From Deltaproteobacteria bacterium (GTDB taxonomy: Bacteria; Myxococcota; JADLHZ01): a stretch of 64,000 bases of DNA. How positions within the stretch are numbered: the first letter of the stretch is position 1; every line of letters starts with the position of its first letter. Below the pieces are notes generated by a model, which saw only the letters and a program-made list of their open reading frames with translations, was not told where the DNA came from and made no database searches. The position numbers and the translations under genes are program-made. Of the stretch, positions 15,061-22,079 are shown one piece after another. Where the stretch lies: the NCBI GenBank assembly GCA_020848545.1, contig JADLHZ010000084.1, positions 1 to 64,000 on the forward strand, read 5' to 3'.

Positions 15061-17376
15061 TCAGGGGCAGGACGGCGTGGCGGCGATCCAGGCGTCGACG
15101 AGCGCGGTGCCGTCGGGGTCGACGGCGGCGGTGCCGAGCGGGGGCATGCGGCCGGACGCGGTCGCGTGCATGCGCGCGGAGATCACCGAGGACGCCGGCG
15201 CGCCCGGGGCGAAGACGCGTGCGTTCGTGATGCCGAGCGTGCCGCGCGTCGGGAGCGCGTCGCAGATGCCCATGCCGGCGAACGACGTGGAAAAGAGAAA
15301 GTTCGGCGGCACGACAGCGGCGGCGCCCGGGCGATGGCAGCTCGAACAATTCGCGTGCAGATAGGCGCGAGCCCGCGACGAGGCTGGTGCAGTAGAGTCG
15401 TGCGGGTAGGGCAGCGCGGGCACTGACGGCAGCGCGCCGTCGAATAGGCCGATCGCCGACAGCGTGAGGAGCTGCGGCGCATTTCGTCCGGTTGCCGGAT
15501 AGAACGTGTTGCGATCGAGCTGCGCGACCTCGAGGCCCAAGCTGAATCCCGCCGCCTGCGTGTGGCAAGTCATGCAATCGCCGCGGCTCGGGAAGGTCCA
15601 CGCCGCGGTCTCCTTGCGCCCGTCGAGCAGCGTCGCCTCGGTGCCGCCCGCGTTCCACTCGTAGCTGTAGCCCGCCCAGCCGCCATCCGAGTGACGCACG
15701 AAGAGCCGCGTCTCCACGCGCGCGCCGCCGAGCGAGAACTCCTTCGCCAAAACTGAGCCGACGGGCAGCGTGAAGTCGCCGTCGCTCTCGACGTGAATCT
15801 GGGTGCCGTTCGGCAGCGCGAGCCAGCGACGCTTCGTGGCGCCGTCCGACCACAAGGGTGCGTTCACGTCGAACGGGATCATGCCGCTCGATGGCGTGGC
15901 GCCGCTGAAGCAGCCGGTCGCCGACAAGGTCTGCGGAAAGCCGCCGCCGCCGGACGCCGGCACGACCTTGTACATCTGGGTGCCTTGGCCGCCGTACAGG
16001 TTCAAGACGTAGAGCTCGCCGGCTTCGTCCTCGGCGAAGGTCGAGATGTTCGCTGGGGTCGTCAGCAGCGCGGCCGGCTCGAACACGGTCGATGCCGTCG
16101 TGGCGTCGAGCGCCCACACTTCGCGCGAGCCGTAGTCGCCGAACACGTACTTGCCCTTCAGCGCGTCGACGGACGAGCCGCGGTAGACGTAGCCGCCGGT
16201 GATCGACTGCCGATTGCCGACGTCGTTCGAGTACTCGGCGAGCGGCGCGGCCACGTTGTTGACGCCCGCGCAGACGCCATCGCTCGTGATCCGGTGCGTC
16301 GCCTCGAAGCAGTTCCAGCCGTAGTTCTTGCCCTTCTCGATGCGGTTCACTTCTTCGTAGTCGTCTTGGCCCACGTCGCCAGCCCAGAGCGCGCCGGTCG
16401 TCCGATCGAAGGAGATACGCCACGGGTTGCGCAGGCCGTACGCCCAAACCAGCGGACAGCAAGCGTTCCCCGCTGGGCACGTGCCGGCGAAGGGATTGTC
16501 GGACGGTGCCAGAGACCCGCCGTTCACGTTCAAGCGCAGGATCTTGCCGAGGCACACGTTCTTGTTCTGCGCGTTGCCGAGCTGGTCGAGCCAGCTGCCG
16601 CCGTCGCCGAACGACGCGTAGAGCATGCCGTCCGGCCCGAACGCGACGCCGCCGCCGTTGTGGTTGTCGTAGGGTTGATCGATCTTGAGGAGCACGTCTT
16701 CGCTCGACGCGGTGAAGCTCGTCCGCGCGGCGTTCGGCGTCACGGTGAAGCGCGAGAGGTACGAGCACATCGCGACGCCGGCGCCGCAGCCCTTGCTCGA
16801 GGTGTACGAGGCGTAGACGCGGCGGTTGTTGCGAAAGTCCGGATCGACGGCGAGCCCGAGCAGGCCGCACTCGTAGCAGGAGGACTCCACGCGATCAGAG
16901 GAGCCCTCGACGTTCAAGAACATGTACGACGTGCCCGGCGCGGCGTCTTTCACGAGGCGAACCGTTCCGGGCTTCTCGACGAGCAGCCAATGGTTCGGCT
17001 CGCCGCTCGCGAACTGCACGCGCGCCGCTTGGGTCAGCGAGTCGAACGCGAGCGCCGGGAACATCGCTTCCAGGGCGACGCCGGTCGAAGGGGCGGGCCG
17101 TGCCGGTGCCAGACACGCGTTGTTGCTCGGGCGCGCGTCGAGGCCGGCGCCAGTCGTGCCGGTGACGCCTGTCTGGCCTGTGGTGCCCGTTTGTCCCGTC
17201 GTGCCTGTGTGACCTGTCGTGCCCGTGGTGCCGGTCGAGCTCGTCGGGCCGGTCGGACCCGGTGGATTCGGCGGATCCGGATCGCAGGCGTCGCAGCCCG
17301 CGCCGGTGCCGCCGAATCCAGTAAAGCCGAAGAGCAGGTGCGCGATGACGACCAAGCGGAGCGTGGACAAACGCAT
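15061..17376 (-). CDS. Sorbosone-dehydrogenase-like beta-propeller with two C-terminal haem c motifs
   Basis: 771 aa. Signal peptide (residues 1-27), then a proline/GTTG linker (about 36-77). The propeller domain (about 85-470) has the glucose/sorbosone dehydrogenase hallmarks GLLGLAVDPDFRNNRRVYASYT, HNGGGVAFGPDGMLYASFGDGG, LGKILRLNVNGG, YGLRNPWRISFD and AGDVGQDDYEEVNRI. The C-terminal part carries CMTCH (Cys601) and CSSCH (Cys677), two c-type haem sites. It should be a periplasmic PQQ- or metal-dependent sugar/alcohol oxidoreductase passing electrons through its own haems. PQQ use is inferred from the family and no PQQ synthesis genes are nearby. The ATG overlaps the TAA of a very short upstream frame (TAATG). 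A GTGCCAGACAC element lies inside the coding sequence at 17106-17116. Confidence 0.85.
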   Translation of the reverse strand: MRLSTLRLVVIAHLLFGFTGFGGTGAGCDACDPDPPNPPGPTGPTSSTGTTGTTGHTGTTGQTGTTGQTGVTGTTGAGLDARPSNNACLAPARPAPSTGVALEAMFPALAFDSLTQAARVQFASGEPNHWLLVEKPGTVRLVKDAAPGTSYMFLNVEGSSDRVESSCYECGLLGLAVDPDFRNNRRVYASYTSSKGCGAGVAMCSYLSRFTVTPNAARTSFTASSEDVLLKIDQPYDNHNGGGVAFGPDGMLYASFGDGGSWLDQLGNAQNKNVCLGKILRLNVNGGSLAPSDNPFAGTCPAGNACCPLVWAYGLRNPWRISFDRTTGALWAGDVGQDDYEEVNRIEKGKNYGWNCFEATHRITSDGVCAGVNNVAAPLAEYSNDVGNRQSITGGYVYRGSSVDALKGKYVFGDYGSREVWALDATTASTVFEPAALLTTPANISTFAEDEAGELYVLNLYGGQGTQMYKVVPASGGGGFPQTLSATGCFSGATPSSGMIPFDVNAPLWSDGATKRRWLALPNGTQIHVESDGDFTLPVGSVLAKEFSLGGARVETRLFVRHSDGGWAGYSYEWNAGGTEATLLDGRKETAAWTFPSRGDCMTCHTQAAGFSLGLEVAQLDRNTFYPATGRNAPQLLTLSAIGLFDGALPSVPALPYPHDSTAPASSRARAYLHANCSSCHRPGAAAVVPPNFLFSTSFAGMGICDALPTRGTLGITNARVFAPGAPASSVISARMHATASGRMPPLGTAAVDPDGTALVDAWIAATPSCP
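17106..17116. repeat. GTGCCAGACAC motif within CDS
   Basis: Exact GTGCCAGACAC, also present at 21296-21306, with a one-base variant (GTGTCAGACAC) at 21774-21784. The motif is an imperfect palindrome (GTGYC-A-GACAC). All three copies are inside coding sequences and are translated. Confidence 0.5.
17151..17245 (-). repeat. Coding tandem repeat for GTTG linker of the dihaem protein
   Basis: Short degenerate units (GTGCCGGTGACGCC, GTGGTGCCCGTTTGTCC and similar on the plus strand) encode the Gly-Thr-Thr-Gly and Gly-Gln/His-Thr linker near the N-terminus of the sorbosone-dehydrogenase-like protein. The composition matches the array in the adjacent amidohydrolase gene. Confidence 0.65.
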
Positions 17377-17504
17377 TAGTGCACCGCATGCGAGATGTTG
17401 TCGCGAATCTCGACATAGAACACCGCCATGCCTGCGTTTTTTGAGCGCAACATTGGCTCAAAATCGCCTCGAGCTTCATCGACATCATCTCGCACACGGT
17501 GCAC
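17376..17504 (-). CDS. Possible 42-aa leader/small protein coupled to the dihaem gene
   Basis: A short frame closed by a TAG upstream and ending in TAA that shares its last A with the ATG of the dihaem gene (TAATG). From a GTG at 17504 it would encode 42 residues; from an ATG at 17453, 25 residues. The visible sequence (RVRDDVDEARGDFEPMLRSK, then VFYVEIRDNISHAVH) is mixed charged/hydrophobic with no signal peptide and no family I recognise. The stop/start overlap is the pattern of translational coupling seen elsewhere in this window. It may be a leader peptide or coincidental. The 17377-17575 interval is otherwise a less GC-rich gap. Confidence 0.25.
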   Translation of the reverse strand: MHRVRDDVDEARGDFEPMLRSKNAGMAVFYVEIRDNISHAVH

Positions 17505-17575
17505 TTTGGCGTTCTCGGGCGGCGTGTGAGTTTGGTTGCCTCGTTGCTAGGCAATTCGGTCGCCCAAATGGCGTC

Positions 17576-18274
17576 CTAAAGCAGCTCGTCGAACGGCGGC
17601 AGCGGCGGCGGCGCGTTCAGCCAGCTGACGAACTCGTCCCACTCGTCGGCGTTCCACGGCTGCTGCTGTGTCGGCTTGCGGTTCGGCGGCACGCCCCGCG
17701 GCCAGCCCTTCAGCTGCCAGAACAAGCGACCGAGCGTCGTGTTCGGATCCGTGCTCAGCTTGAAGCCGAAGTCGCCCGTCATCACTTGGCGCAAGATGTC
17801 GCGCAGTTGTTCTTCGGTTTTGACCCGCTTCAGATCCGGCGCTTGTCCGGCTTTCTGCGCGACGCCTGGCTGTCCGCTCGCGAGATCGATCTCTTGAGCG
17901 AGCTCATCGAGCTGCGCACAGACGCTCGCGAGCATCGCGTGCAGGTGCGGCTCGGTGAGGGTGACGCCTTCTTGCTGCTTCGGCTGCTTGTCGAGCTTCG
18001 GCCCGACCGGCACGTTCGGCTGCTGCTGCTGCTGCTGAAACCCTTGCTGCCCCGACTCGCCCGACGCCTCGAGCTTCTGCAAGGAGTCGATGTCCTCGGG
18101 CGCGATCTCGTCGCCGAGCGCCGCGGCCGCTGCGGCCTCGCCGGCTTTTTGCGCCTTGTTCCGCATCGTCTTGAAGCCGCCGGTCATCGGCCCTTGCTTC
18201 TGCGGCTTCACGTGCTTCGTGCTCGGCGGGTGCGAGGTCTGTGGCGGGCCGGGCGGCGGCTTTCCGATCTTCAT
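17576..18274 (-). CDS. Uncharacterised protein, Lys/Pro/Gln-rich N-terminus
   Basis: 232 aa, not recognised. The first ~100 residues are disordered: KPPPGPPQTSHPPSTKHVKP, an Ala run, and a poly-Gln run. The C-terminal ~130 residues look folded and helical (LHAMLASVCAQLDELAQEID, EEQLRDILRQVMTGDFGFKL, then GRLFWQLKGWPRGV and ADEWDEFVSWLNAPPPLPPF). There is no signal peptide or membrane segment. The ATG overlaps the stop of the preceding gene by 4 nt, and both follow the FHA-AgmX gene on the same strand. It is therefore the last gene of a three-gene operon. The Trp/Pro-rich end could be a partner-binding motif; this is inference. Confidence 0.7.
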   Translation of the reverse strand: MKIGKPPPGPPQTSHPPSTKHVKPQKQGPMTGGFKTMRNKAQKAGEAAAAAALGDEIAPEDIDSLQKLEASGESGQQGFQQQQQQPNVPVGPKLDKQPKQQEGVTLTEPHLHAMLASVCAQLDELAQEIDLASGQPGVAQKAGQAPDLKRVKTEEQLRDILRQVMTGDFGFKLSTDPNTTLGRLFWQLKGWPRGVPPNRKPTQQQPWNADEWDEFVSWLNAPPPLPPFDELL

Positions 18275-18984
18275 GCGTCCTCGCCTTCTTCGCTCTCGAA
18301 CGCCGAGCCCATGGCCACGAGCTTGTCGCGGATCGAGCTCGTCTGCAGGCCCTTCTTCTGCTCCGGCTCCTTCACGACGAGCTGCGAGAGGAGCGCCGGC
18401 GTTTCGTTGTCCGGCAGGCGCGCGCGCAGTTCCTTCGCCAAGATCGCGCCGTCGGTCTCGACGAGCGCCAAGAGCGACGCGAAGATGCCGGCGCGTCGCG
18501 AGTCCGCGCGCGTGAGGATCAACGCTTCCATCAGGATCGACAGCAGCTCGTCGTGCATGCGCGTGAACAAGCGGCGCACCGAGGCGTGCCGCTTCTGCTC
18601 GAACTTGCCCAACAGATTCAGCGCCGGCAGATCCGTGCGCAGCTGCGCCGCGAGCGCCGCCCGCCCCTGCTGCGTGCGGGAGATCTTCGTGAGGAACGGG
18701 CTCAGCACCCAGAGGCGGCGCCAGCGCGTCTCGACGTCTTGCGATTGGCTCGCTTCGAAGAGCGCGGGCACATCGGCGATGCGGGCGAAGCTGAGATAAA
18801 GGATGCCGCGATAAGCGCCGCGCCCGTCGGCCACTTGGTCGGCGGCTTTGACGACGAGCTCCGGCTTGAGCTTCGGAAGATCAGCGTCTTTGGCGAAGAG
18901 GCTCGGCTTGTGCGACGCGCCCGCGGCCTGCGGGTTGCTCGGTTTGGCTAGGGGAGCGCGTTTGCGATCGTCGACGCCGGCCAC
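18271..18984 (-). CDS. Uncharacterised helical protein
   Basis: 237 aa with a GTG start, not recognised. After a basic ~40-residue lead (DDRKRAPLAKPSNPQAAG) it is predicted mostly alpha-helical and soluble: LVVKAADQVADGRGAYRGIL, RRLFTRMHDELLSILMEALI and RRAGIFASLLALVETDGAIL. The C-terminus is acidic (ESEEGEDA). There are no cysteines, membrane segments or catalytic motifs I can name. It follows the FHA-AgmX gene by 26 nt and overlaps the next gene by 4 nt, so the three are likely co-transcribed and may form a complex. Helical content suggests a structural or adaptor role; this is inference. Confidence 0.7.
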   Translation of the reverse strand: MAGVDDRKRAPLAKPSNPQAAGASHKPSLFAKDADLPKLKPELVVKAADQVADGRGAYRGILYLSFARIADVPALFEASQSQDVETRWRRLWVLSPFLTKISRTQQGRAALAAQLRTDLPALNLLGKFEQKRHASVRRLFTRMHDELLSILMEALILTRADSRRAGIFASLLALVETDGAILAKELRARLPDNETPALLSQLVVKEPEQKKGLQTSSIRDKLVAMGSAFESEEGEDA

Positions 18985-19010
18985 GGCGATTTGGCTAGCA
19001 CGCCGGAGGG

Positions 19011-20684
19011 TCAGCGCCCAGTCGTGGTGAAGACGAGCGGGTACTTCACGGAGACGGTGCCGCCGCCTTTCGGTTCGGGGAAGCGCAGCCGAGCCACGAC
19101 GCGCTGTAAGCAGCCTTCGACGCCCGCGTGCGCGAGGGTGCTCAGCGCGGCGCTCGCGTCGACGACCTCGCCGCCTCTGCCGATGCTGAACGCGAGCGTC
19201 ACCTTGCCGTGCAGATCCGGCGTCTTTCCGAGCTCGCGCTCGTAGCAGTGGCGCATCTGGCTCTGCGCGCGCGCGAGCACGCGGGCGATGACCTCGTGCG
19301 ACAGGCCGTCGCCCGGCTTGCCGCTCTTGTCGATCGTGACGTCGCGCTCGGGGCGTTCCTTCGTGCCCATGTCGGCGTCGCCGAGGCCGCCTGGGCCGCG
19401 CTTGCCGATGCGGCCGATGTCGAGCGAGTCGCCGCCGCCGCCCGGGCCGTTGCCGCGCGTCGACATGCCGCCGTTGCCGCCGGCGTCGCCTTCGTCGTTG
19501 CCGCGCAGGTTTCCGGCGAAGCGATCGATCGCGGCGTCGAGACCGCCGGGGCCGAGGACGCGCGTGGTCGCCGTCTTCGTGCCCTTCAAGATCGCCAGGA
19601 TGCCCACGTCTTCGGCACGCACGGGCTTGTTCCTCGTGTGCTTCTTTGGCGCGTCCTTGCGACCCATCTCGCCAGCGGTGTCTCGGAACGCGGGCCCGCC
19701 AGCGTGCGGCTTTGGCTTCTCGAGCTTCACCTCGATGGTGTGCGGGCGGCGGTTCGTCGTGAGCGCGTCGCTCAACGCCTCCTCACCCTTCGGCGCCGAC
19801 AGCGCGAGCCCGAACAAGAACGCCGCAGCGATGCCGGTGAACGTGAGCACGCTGACGAACGCCTGGTCCAAGCGCTCGCCGAGCGGTCGCGTGACGGCGG
19901 CGGTGCTCGGCACGCGCTTGACGACGACCGTCAGCGCGTCGAGGGCGATGGCGATCTTCTCGCTCGGCTCGATGCGCAGTCGATCGTCGACCAACCGCAT
20001 CGCTTCGACCAGCGCGCCGCGGGCCGAACGCGTCTTCGAGCCGGCGCGATCGAGCTCGACGGGCGCGAGGCTCGGCACGCGCACGATGGGCCCTGCGTCG
20101 CTCGGCTCGACGAGCACGAAGCTCTTTCCTTTGATCTCGCGCGCGGCGAGGACGAAGTCGTTGCCCTCGCCTTCGCCGATGCGTACGGTGGCGCCCGGGC
20201 CGAAGTGGGCGACCTGCAAGAGCTCGTTGCCCCAGAAGAGCGCCACTTCGGTGCGCAGCTCACTCTTCGCCGGCGCGGCCTCGGATTCACCGCTCGCGAG
20301 CACCGCCGTCGGAATGCCGGCGACATCGCGATCGACGCCGGCGAGGGCGCCTTCCAAGTTCGGCAATTCGATCGGCGCGGGCGGCGGCGCGTCGTCTTGC
20401 TCGGTCGTCACGAAGACGAAGGACAAGCGGCCGATGCGCAGGTGATCGCCTTCGGCAAGCGTGGCGCGCTCGACGATGGTGCCGTTCAGCTCCACCGGAC
20501 CAAACGCTGCGAGCTCCACGTTCTCGTGGCGCATGCGGATCAGCGCGTGCACCGGCTCGGCCGAGTCATCGAGCACGAGATCGGCGTCCGGGCGACTGCC
20601 GATGATGATCGTCGATGAGTCGAAGCTGATGGGGCGGGGAGACAAGACGCGAGGAATGAAGGTGATCGTGCGTTTACGCGGCAC
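19011..20684 (-). CDS. FHA-domain protein with membrane segment and AgmX/PglI-type (TonB-like) C-terminus
   Basis: 557 aa, GTG start preceded by GGGAGAG with 4-nt spacing. Residues about 17-90 form an FHA phosphothreonine-binding domain (STIIIGSRPDADLVLDD, then NGTIVERATLAEGDHLRIGR). A second FHA-like segment (VRIGEGEGNDFVLAAREIKG) follows at about 140-190. A single membrane helix (about 275-295, VLTFTGIAAAFLFGLALSAP) is followed by a Gly-rich linker. The C-terminal ~100 residues (SHEVIARVLARAQSQMRHCY, GKVTLAFSIGRGGEVVDASA and RLRFPEPKGGGTVSVKYPL) match the AgmX/PglI domain of myxobacterial motility proteins, which resembles TonB C-termini. I infer an inner-membrane protein with cytoplasmic phospho-binding and a periplasm-spanning arm. 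The nearby Ser/Thr kinase could supply the phosphorylated partner. Confidence 0.82.
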   Translation of the reverse strand: MPRKRTITFIPRVLSPRPISFDSSTIIIGSRPDADLVLDDSAEPVHALIRMRHENVELAAFGPVELNGTIVERATLAEGDHLRIGRLSFVFVTTEQDDAPPPAPIELPNLEGALAGVDRDVAGIPTAVLASGESEAAPAKSELRTEVALFWGNELLQVAHFGPGATVRIGEGEGNDFVLAAREIKGKSFVLVEPSDAGPIVRVPSLAPVELDRAGSKTRSARGALVEAMRLVDDRLRIEPSEKIAIALDALTVVVKRVPSTAAVTRPLGERLDQAFVSVLTFTGIAAAFLFGLALSAPKGEEALSDALTTNRRPHTIEVKLEKPKPHAGGPAFRDTAGEMGRKDAPKKHTRNKPVRAEDVGILAILKGTKTATTRVLGPGGLDAAIDRFAGNLRGNDEGDAGGNGGMSTRGNGPGGGGDSLDIGRIGKRGPGGLGDADMGTKERPERDVTIDKSGKPGDGLSHEVIARVLARAQSQMRHCYERELGKTPDLHGKVTLAFSIGRGGEVVDASAALSTLAHAGVEGCLQRVVARLRFPEPKGGGTVSVKYPLVFTTTGR

Positions 20685-20772
20685 TTTTCTCTCCCGGGGC
20701 GGTGGTGATTCTGAAGGAACGCGATCTCTACGAACGGGTTTCAGAAATTTGTCACCGCGTGATCCCTTGAGC

Positions 20773-20796
20773 CGATTGATCGGTCGCCGTCAATCG
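20773..20796. promoter_or_regulatory. Inverted repeat in the divergent FHA-AgmX / methyltransferase intergenic region
   Basis: CGATTGA at 20773-20779 and TCAATCG at 20790-20796, separated by 10 nt, in the 179-nt divergent spacer. It could be a regulator site or a hairpin in the methyltransferase leader. No regulator gene is adjacent. Confidence 0.3.
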
Positions 20797-20863
20797 AAAC
20801 CTTTGAAACGCGTCCCGAGGTGAAACTTGCACGGAAGCGGAAACTCGACGCAAAGCAAGCGCG

Positions 20864-22051
20864 ATGCAGTTCGGCTACGACGATCCACGCACGCACGCCT
20901 GGCTCGTGCTCGATCGGGTGCGCACCGCCGCGTTCGCCCGTGCCATCGCTGCTGCCGTGCGGCCAGGCGACACAGTCGTCGACATCGGCACCGGTAGCGG
21001 TGTGCTCGCGTTGTTCGCGGCGAAGGCGGGGGCGAAGAAAGTCTACGCGATCGAGCGCACCGCGGCGGCCGAGCTCGCCAAAGCGCACGCGGCCGAGAAC
21101 GGCTTCTCCGGTGTCATCGAAGTCGTCCGCGCCGAAGCGAGCGACGCGCTCGATCCCGAGCACCCGCGCTTCATCCCCGGCCTGCGTGACGTGCGCGTGA
21201 TCCTCGGCGAGATCTTGGGCCACGTCGCCGGCGACGAGCACGTGCACCGCCTGTTTCGCGCCGCCAAGAGGGTCGCCCGCCCCGACGCCGTGACGGTGCC
21301 AGACACTTACGCGATGACCTTCGCGCTCGCGGCGGTAGAGCGCTTTTTCTCCGAGCGAACGACATTTACAAAAGTAAATGACATTTACGGATCCGTAAAT
21401 CCGATTTACTTTTCGGCGCTGTGGTCGAAGCTCGCGGCGCGGCCCGAGGTCATGCTGGTGCAGCCGGCAGAGCTGCTCGGACCTGAGGTTCGCACCGAGG
21501 CGTTCGCGCTGGCGGAGCCGCTGCCGCGCTCGTTCGGAGGGTCGTTCACCTCGGATCGAGAAGGCAGAGCGAACGCGATAGTCTGCGGCTTCGACAGCCA
21601 CTTATACGGCGACGTGCATCTCTCGACCGCCGTCACGTCGGCTCCGACCACCTGGCAACAGATCGTCTTCCCGCTCGACCCGCCGCTCGACGTTGCCAGT
21701 GGCGAACACTTCTCTCTGTCCGTCGAGCCACGCCTGATCAGCGATCGCTCGACCTACCGGTGGTCCGCACGTGGTGTCAGACACACGTCAAAGGGCGACG
21801 GGCTCGGCGCGACTTTCGGCGGGGGCAAAGAGGACTGGCTGGCGCAGCTCGGACTGCGGCTGAAGGAGCCGCGGGCGTTCGGGTGGAGCTCCCGGCTCGA
21901 TGCGCTGGCTGCGATGGTGGCCGGTGGCCCGACGGGCGACGTTGCGACCTTGGCCGAGCGGCTGCTCGCTGCGCATCCGACGCGCTACGCGGACAAAGAC
22001 GACGCGCGCCAGGAAGTGCTGCGGTTGTTGCGGCTGCTCGAAGTGCTGTGA
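20864..22051 (+). CDS. PRMT-like (protein arginine methyltransferase family) methyltransferase
   Basis: 395 aa. The SAM site is VVDIGTGSGVLALFAAKAGA (residues 38-57) followed by YAIE (acidic end of strand 2). The loop GEILGHVAGDEHV places Glu116 and Glu125 nine residues apart, the spacing of the PRMT double-E loop that holds the substrate guanidinium. The C-terminal beta-barrel has DVHLSTAVTSAPTTWQQIVF, like the PRMT THW-loop region, with Thr263 for His. It probably methylates a protein arginine in the cytoplasm; the substrate is unknown. Without these C-terminal marks it could be mistaken for a ribosomal L11-type methylase. Residues about 167-184 are encoded by an AT-rich palindromic element, and two GTGYCAGACAC motifs also lie in the frame. 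It converges on the VWA lipoprotein gene with a 28-nt gap. Confidence 0.78.
   Translation: MQFGYDDPRTHAWLVLDRVRTAAFARAIAAAVRPGDTVVDIGTGSGVLALFAAKAGAKKVYAIERTAAAELAKAHAAENGFSGVIEVVRAEASDALDPEHPRFIPGLRDVRVILGEILGHVAGDEHVHRLFRAAKRVARPDAVTVPDTYAMTFALAAVERFFSERTTFTKVNDIYGSVNPIYFSALWSKLAARPEVMLVQPAELLGPEVRTEAFALAEPLPRSFGGSFTSDREGRANAIVCGFDSHLYGDVHLSTAVTSAPTTWQQIVFPLDPPLDVASGEHFSLSVEPRLISDRSTYRWSARGVRHTSKGDGLGATFGGGKEDWLAQLGLRLKEPRAFGWSSRLDALAAMVAGGPTGDVATLAERLLAAHPTRYADKDDARQEVLRLLRLLEVL
21296..21306. repeat. GTGCCAGACAC motif within the methyltransferase gene
   Basis: Exact GTGCCAGACAC, 58 bp upstream of the AT-rich palindromic element in the same coding sequence. It is translated in frame as part of TVPDTY. 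Confidence 0.5.
21364..21413. repeat. AT-rich nested palindrome inserted in frame in the methyltransferase gene
   Basis: An 18-bp perfect palindrome ATTTACGGATCCGTAAAT (21383-21400) lies at the centre of a 44-bp near-palindrome (21370-21413). The outer arms are AAAAGTAAAT and ATTTACTTTT; only the 3-bp spacers GAC and CCG fail to pair. A further ATTTACAAAAGTAAAT palindrome starts at 21364. It is sharply AT-rich inside a GC-rich gene and adds about 17 codons without breaking the frame. Confidence 0.85.
21774..21784. repeat. GTGTCAGACAC variant motif within the methyltransferase gene
   Basis: One-base variant of GTGCCAGACAC, forming a more symmetrical GTGTC-A-GACAC palindrome. It lies in the barrel-coding part of the methyltransferase gene and encodes GVRHT. 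Confidence 0.4.
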
Positions 22052-22079
22052 CCGTTACTGCGCGGTTTCGTTCGCGCGC

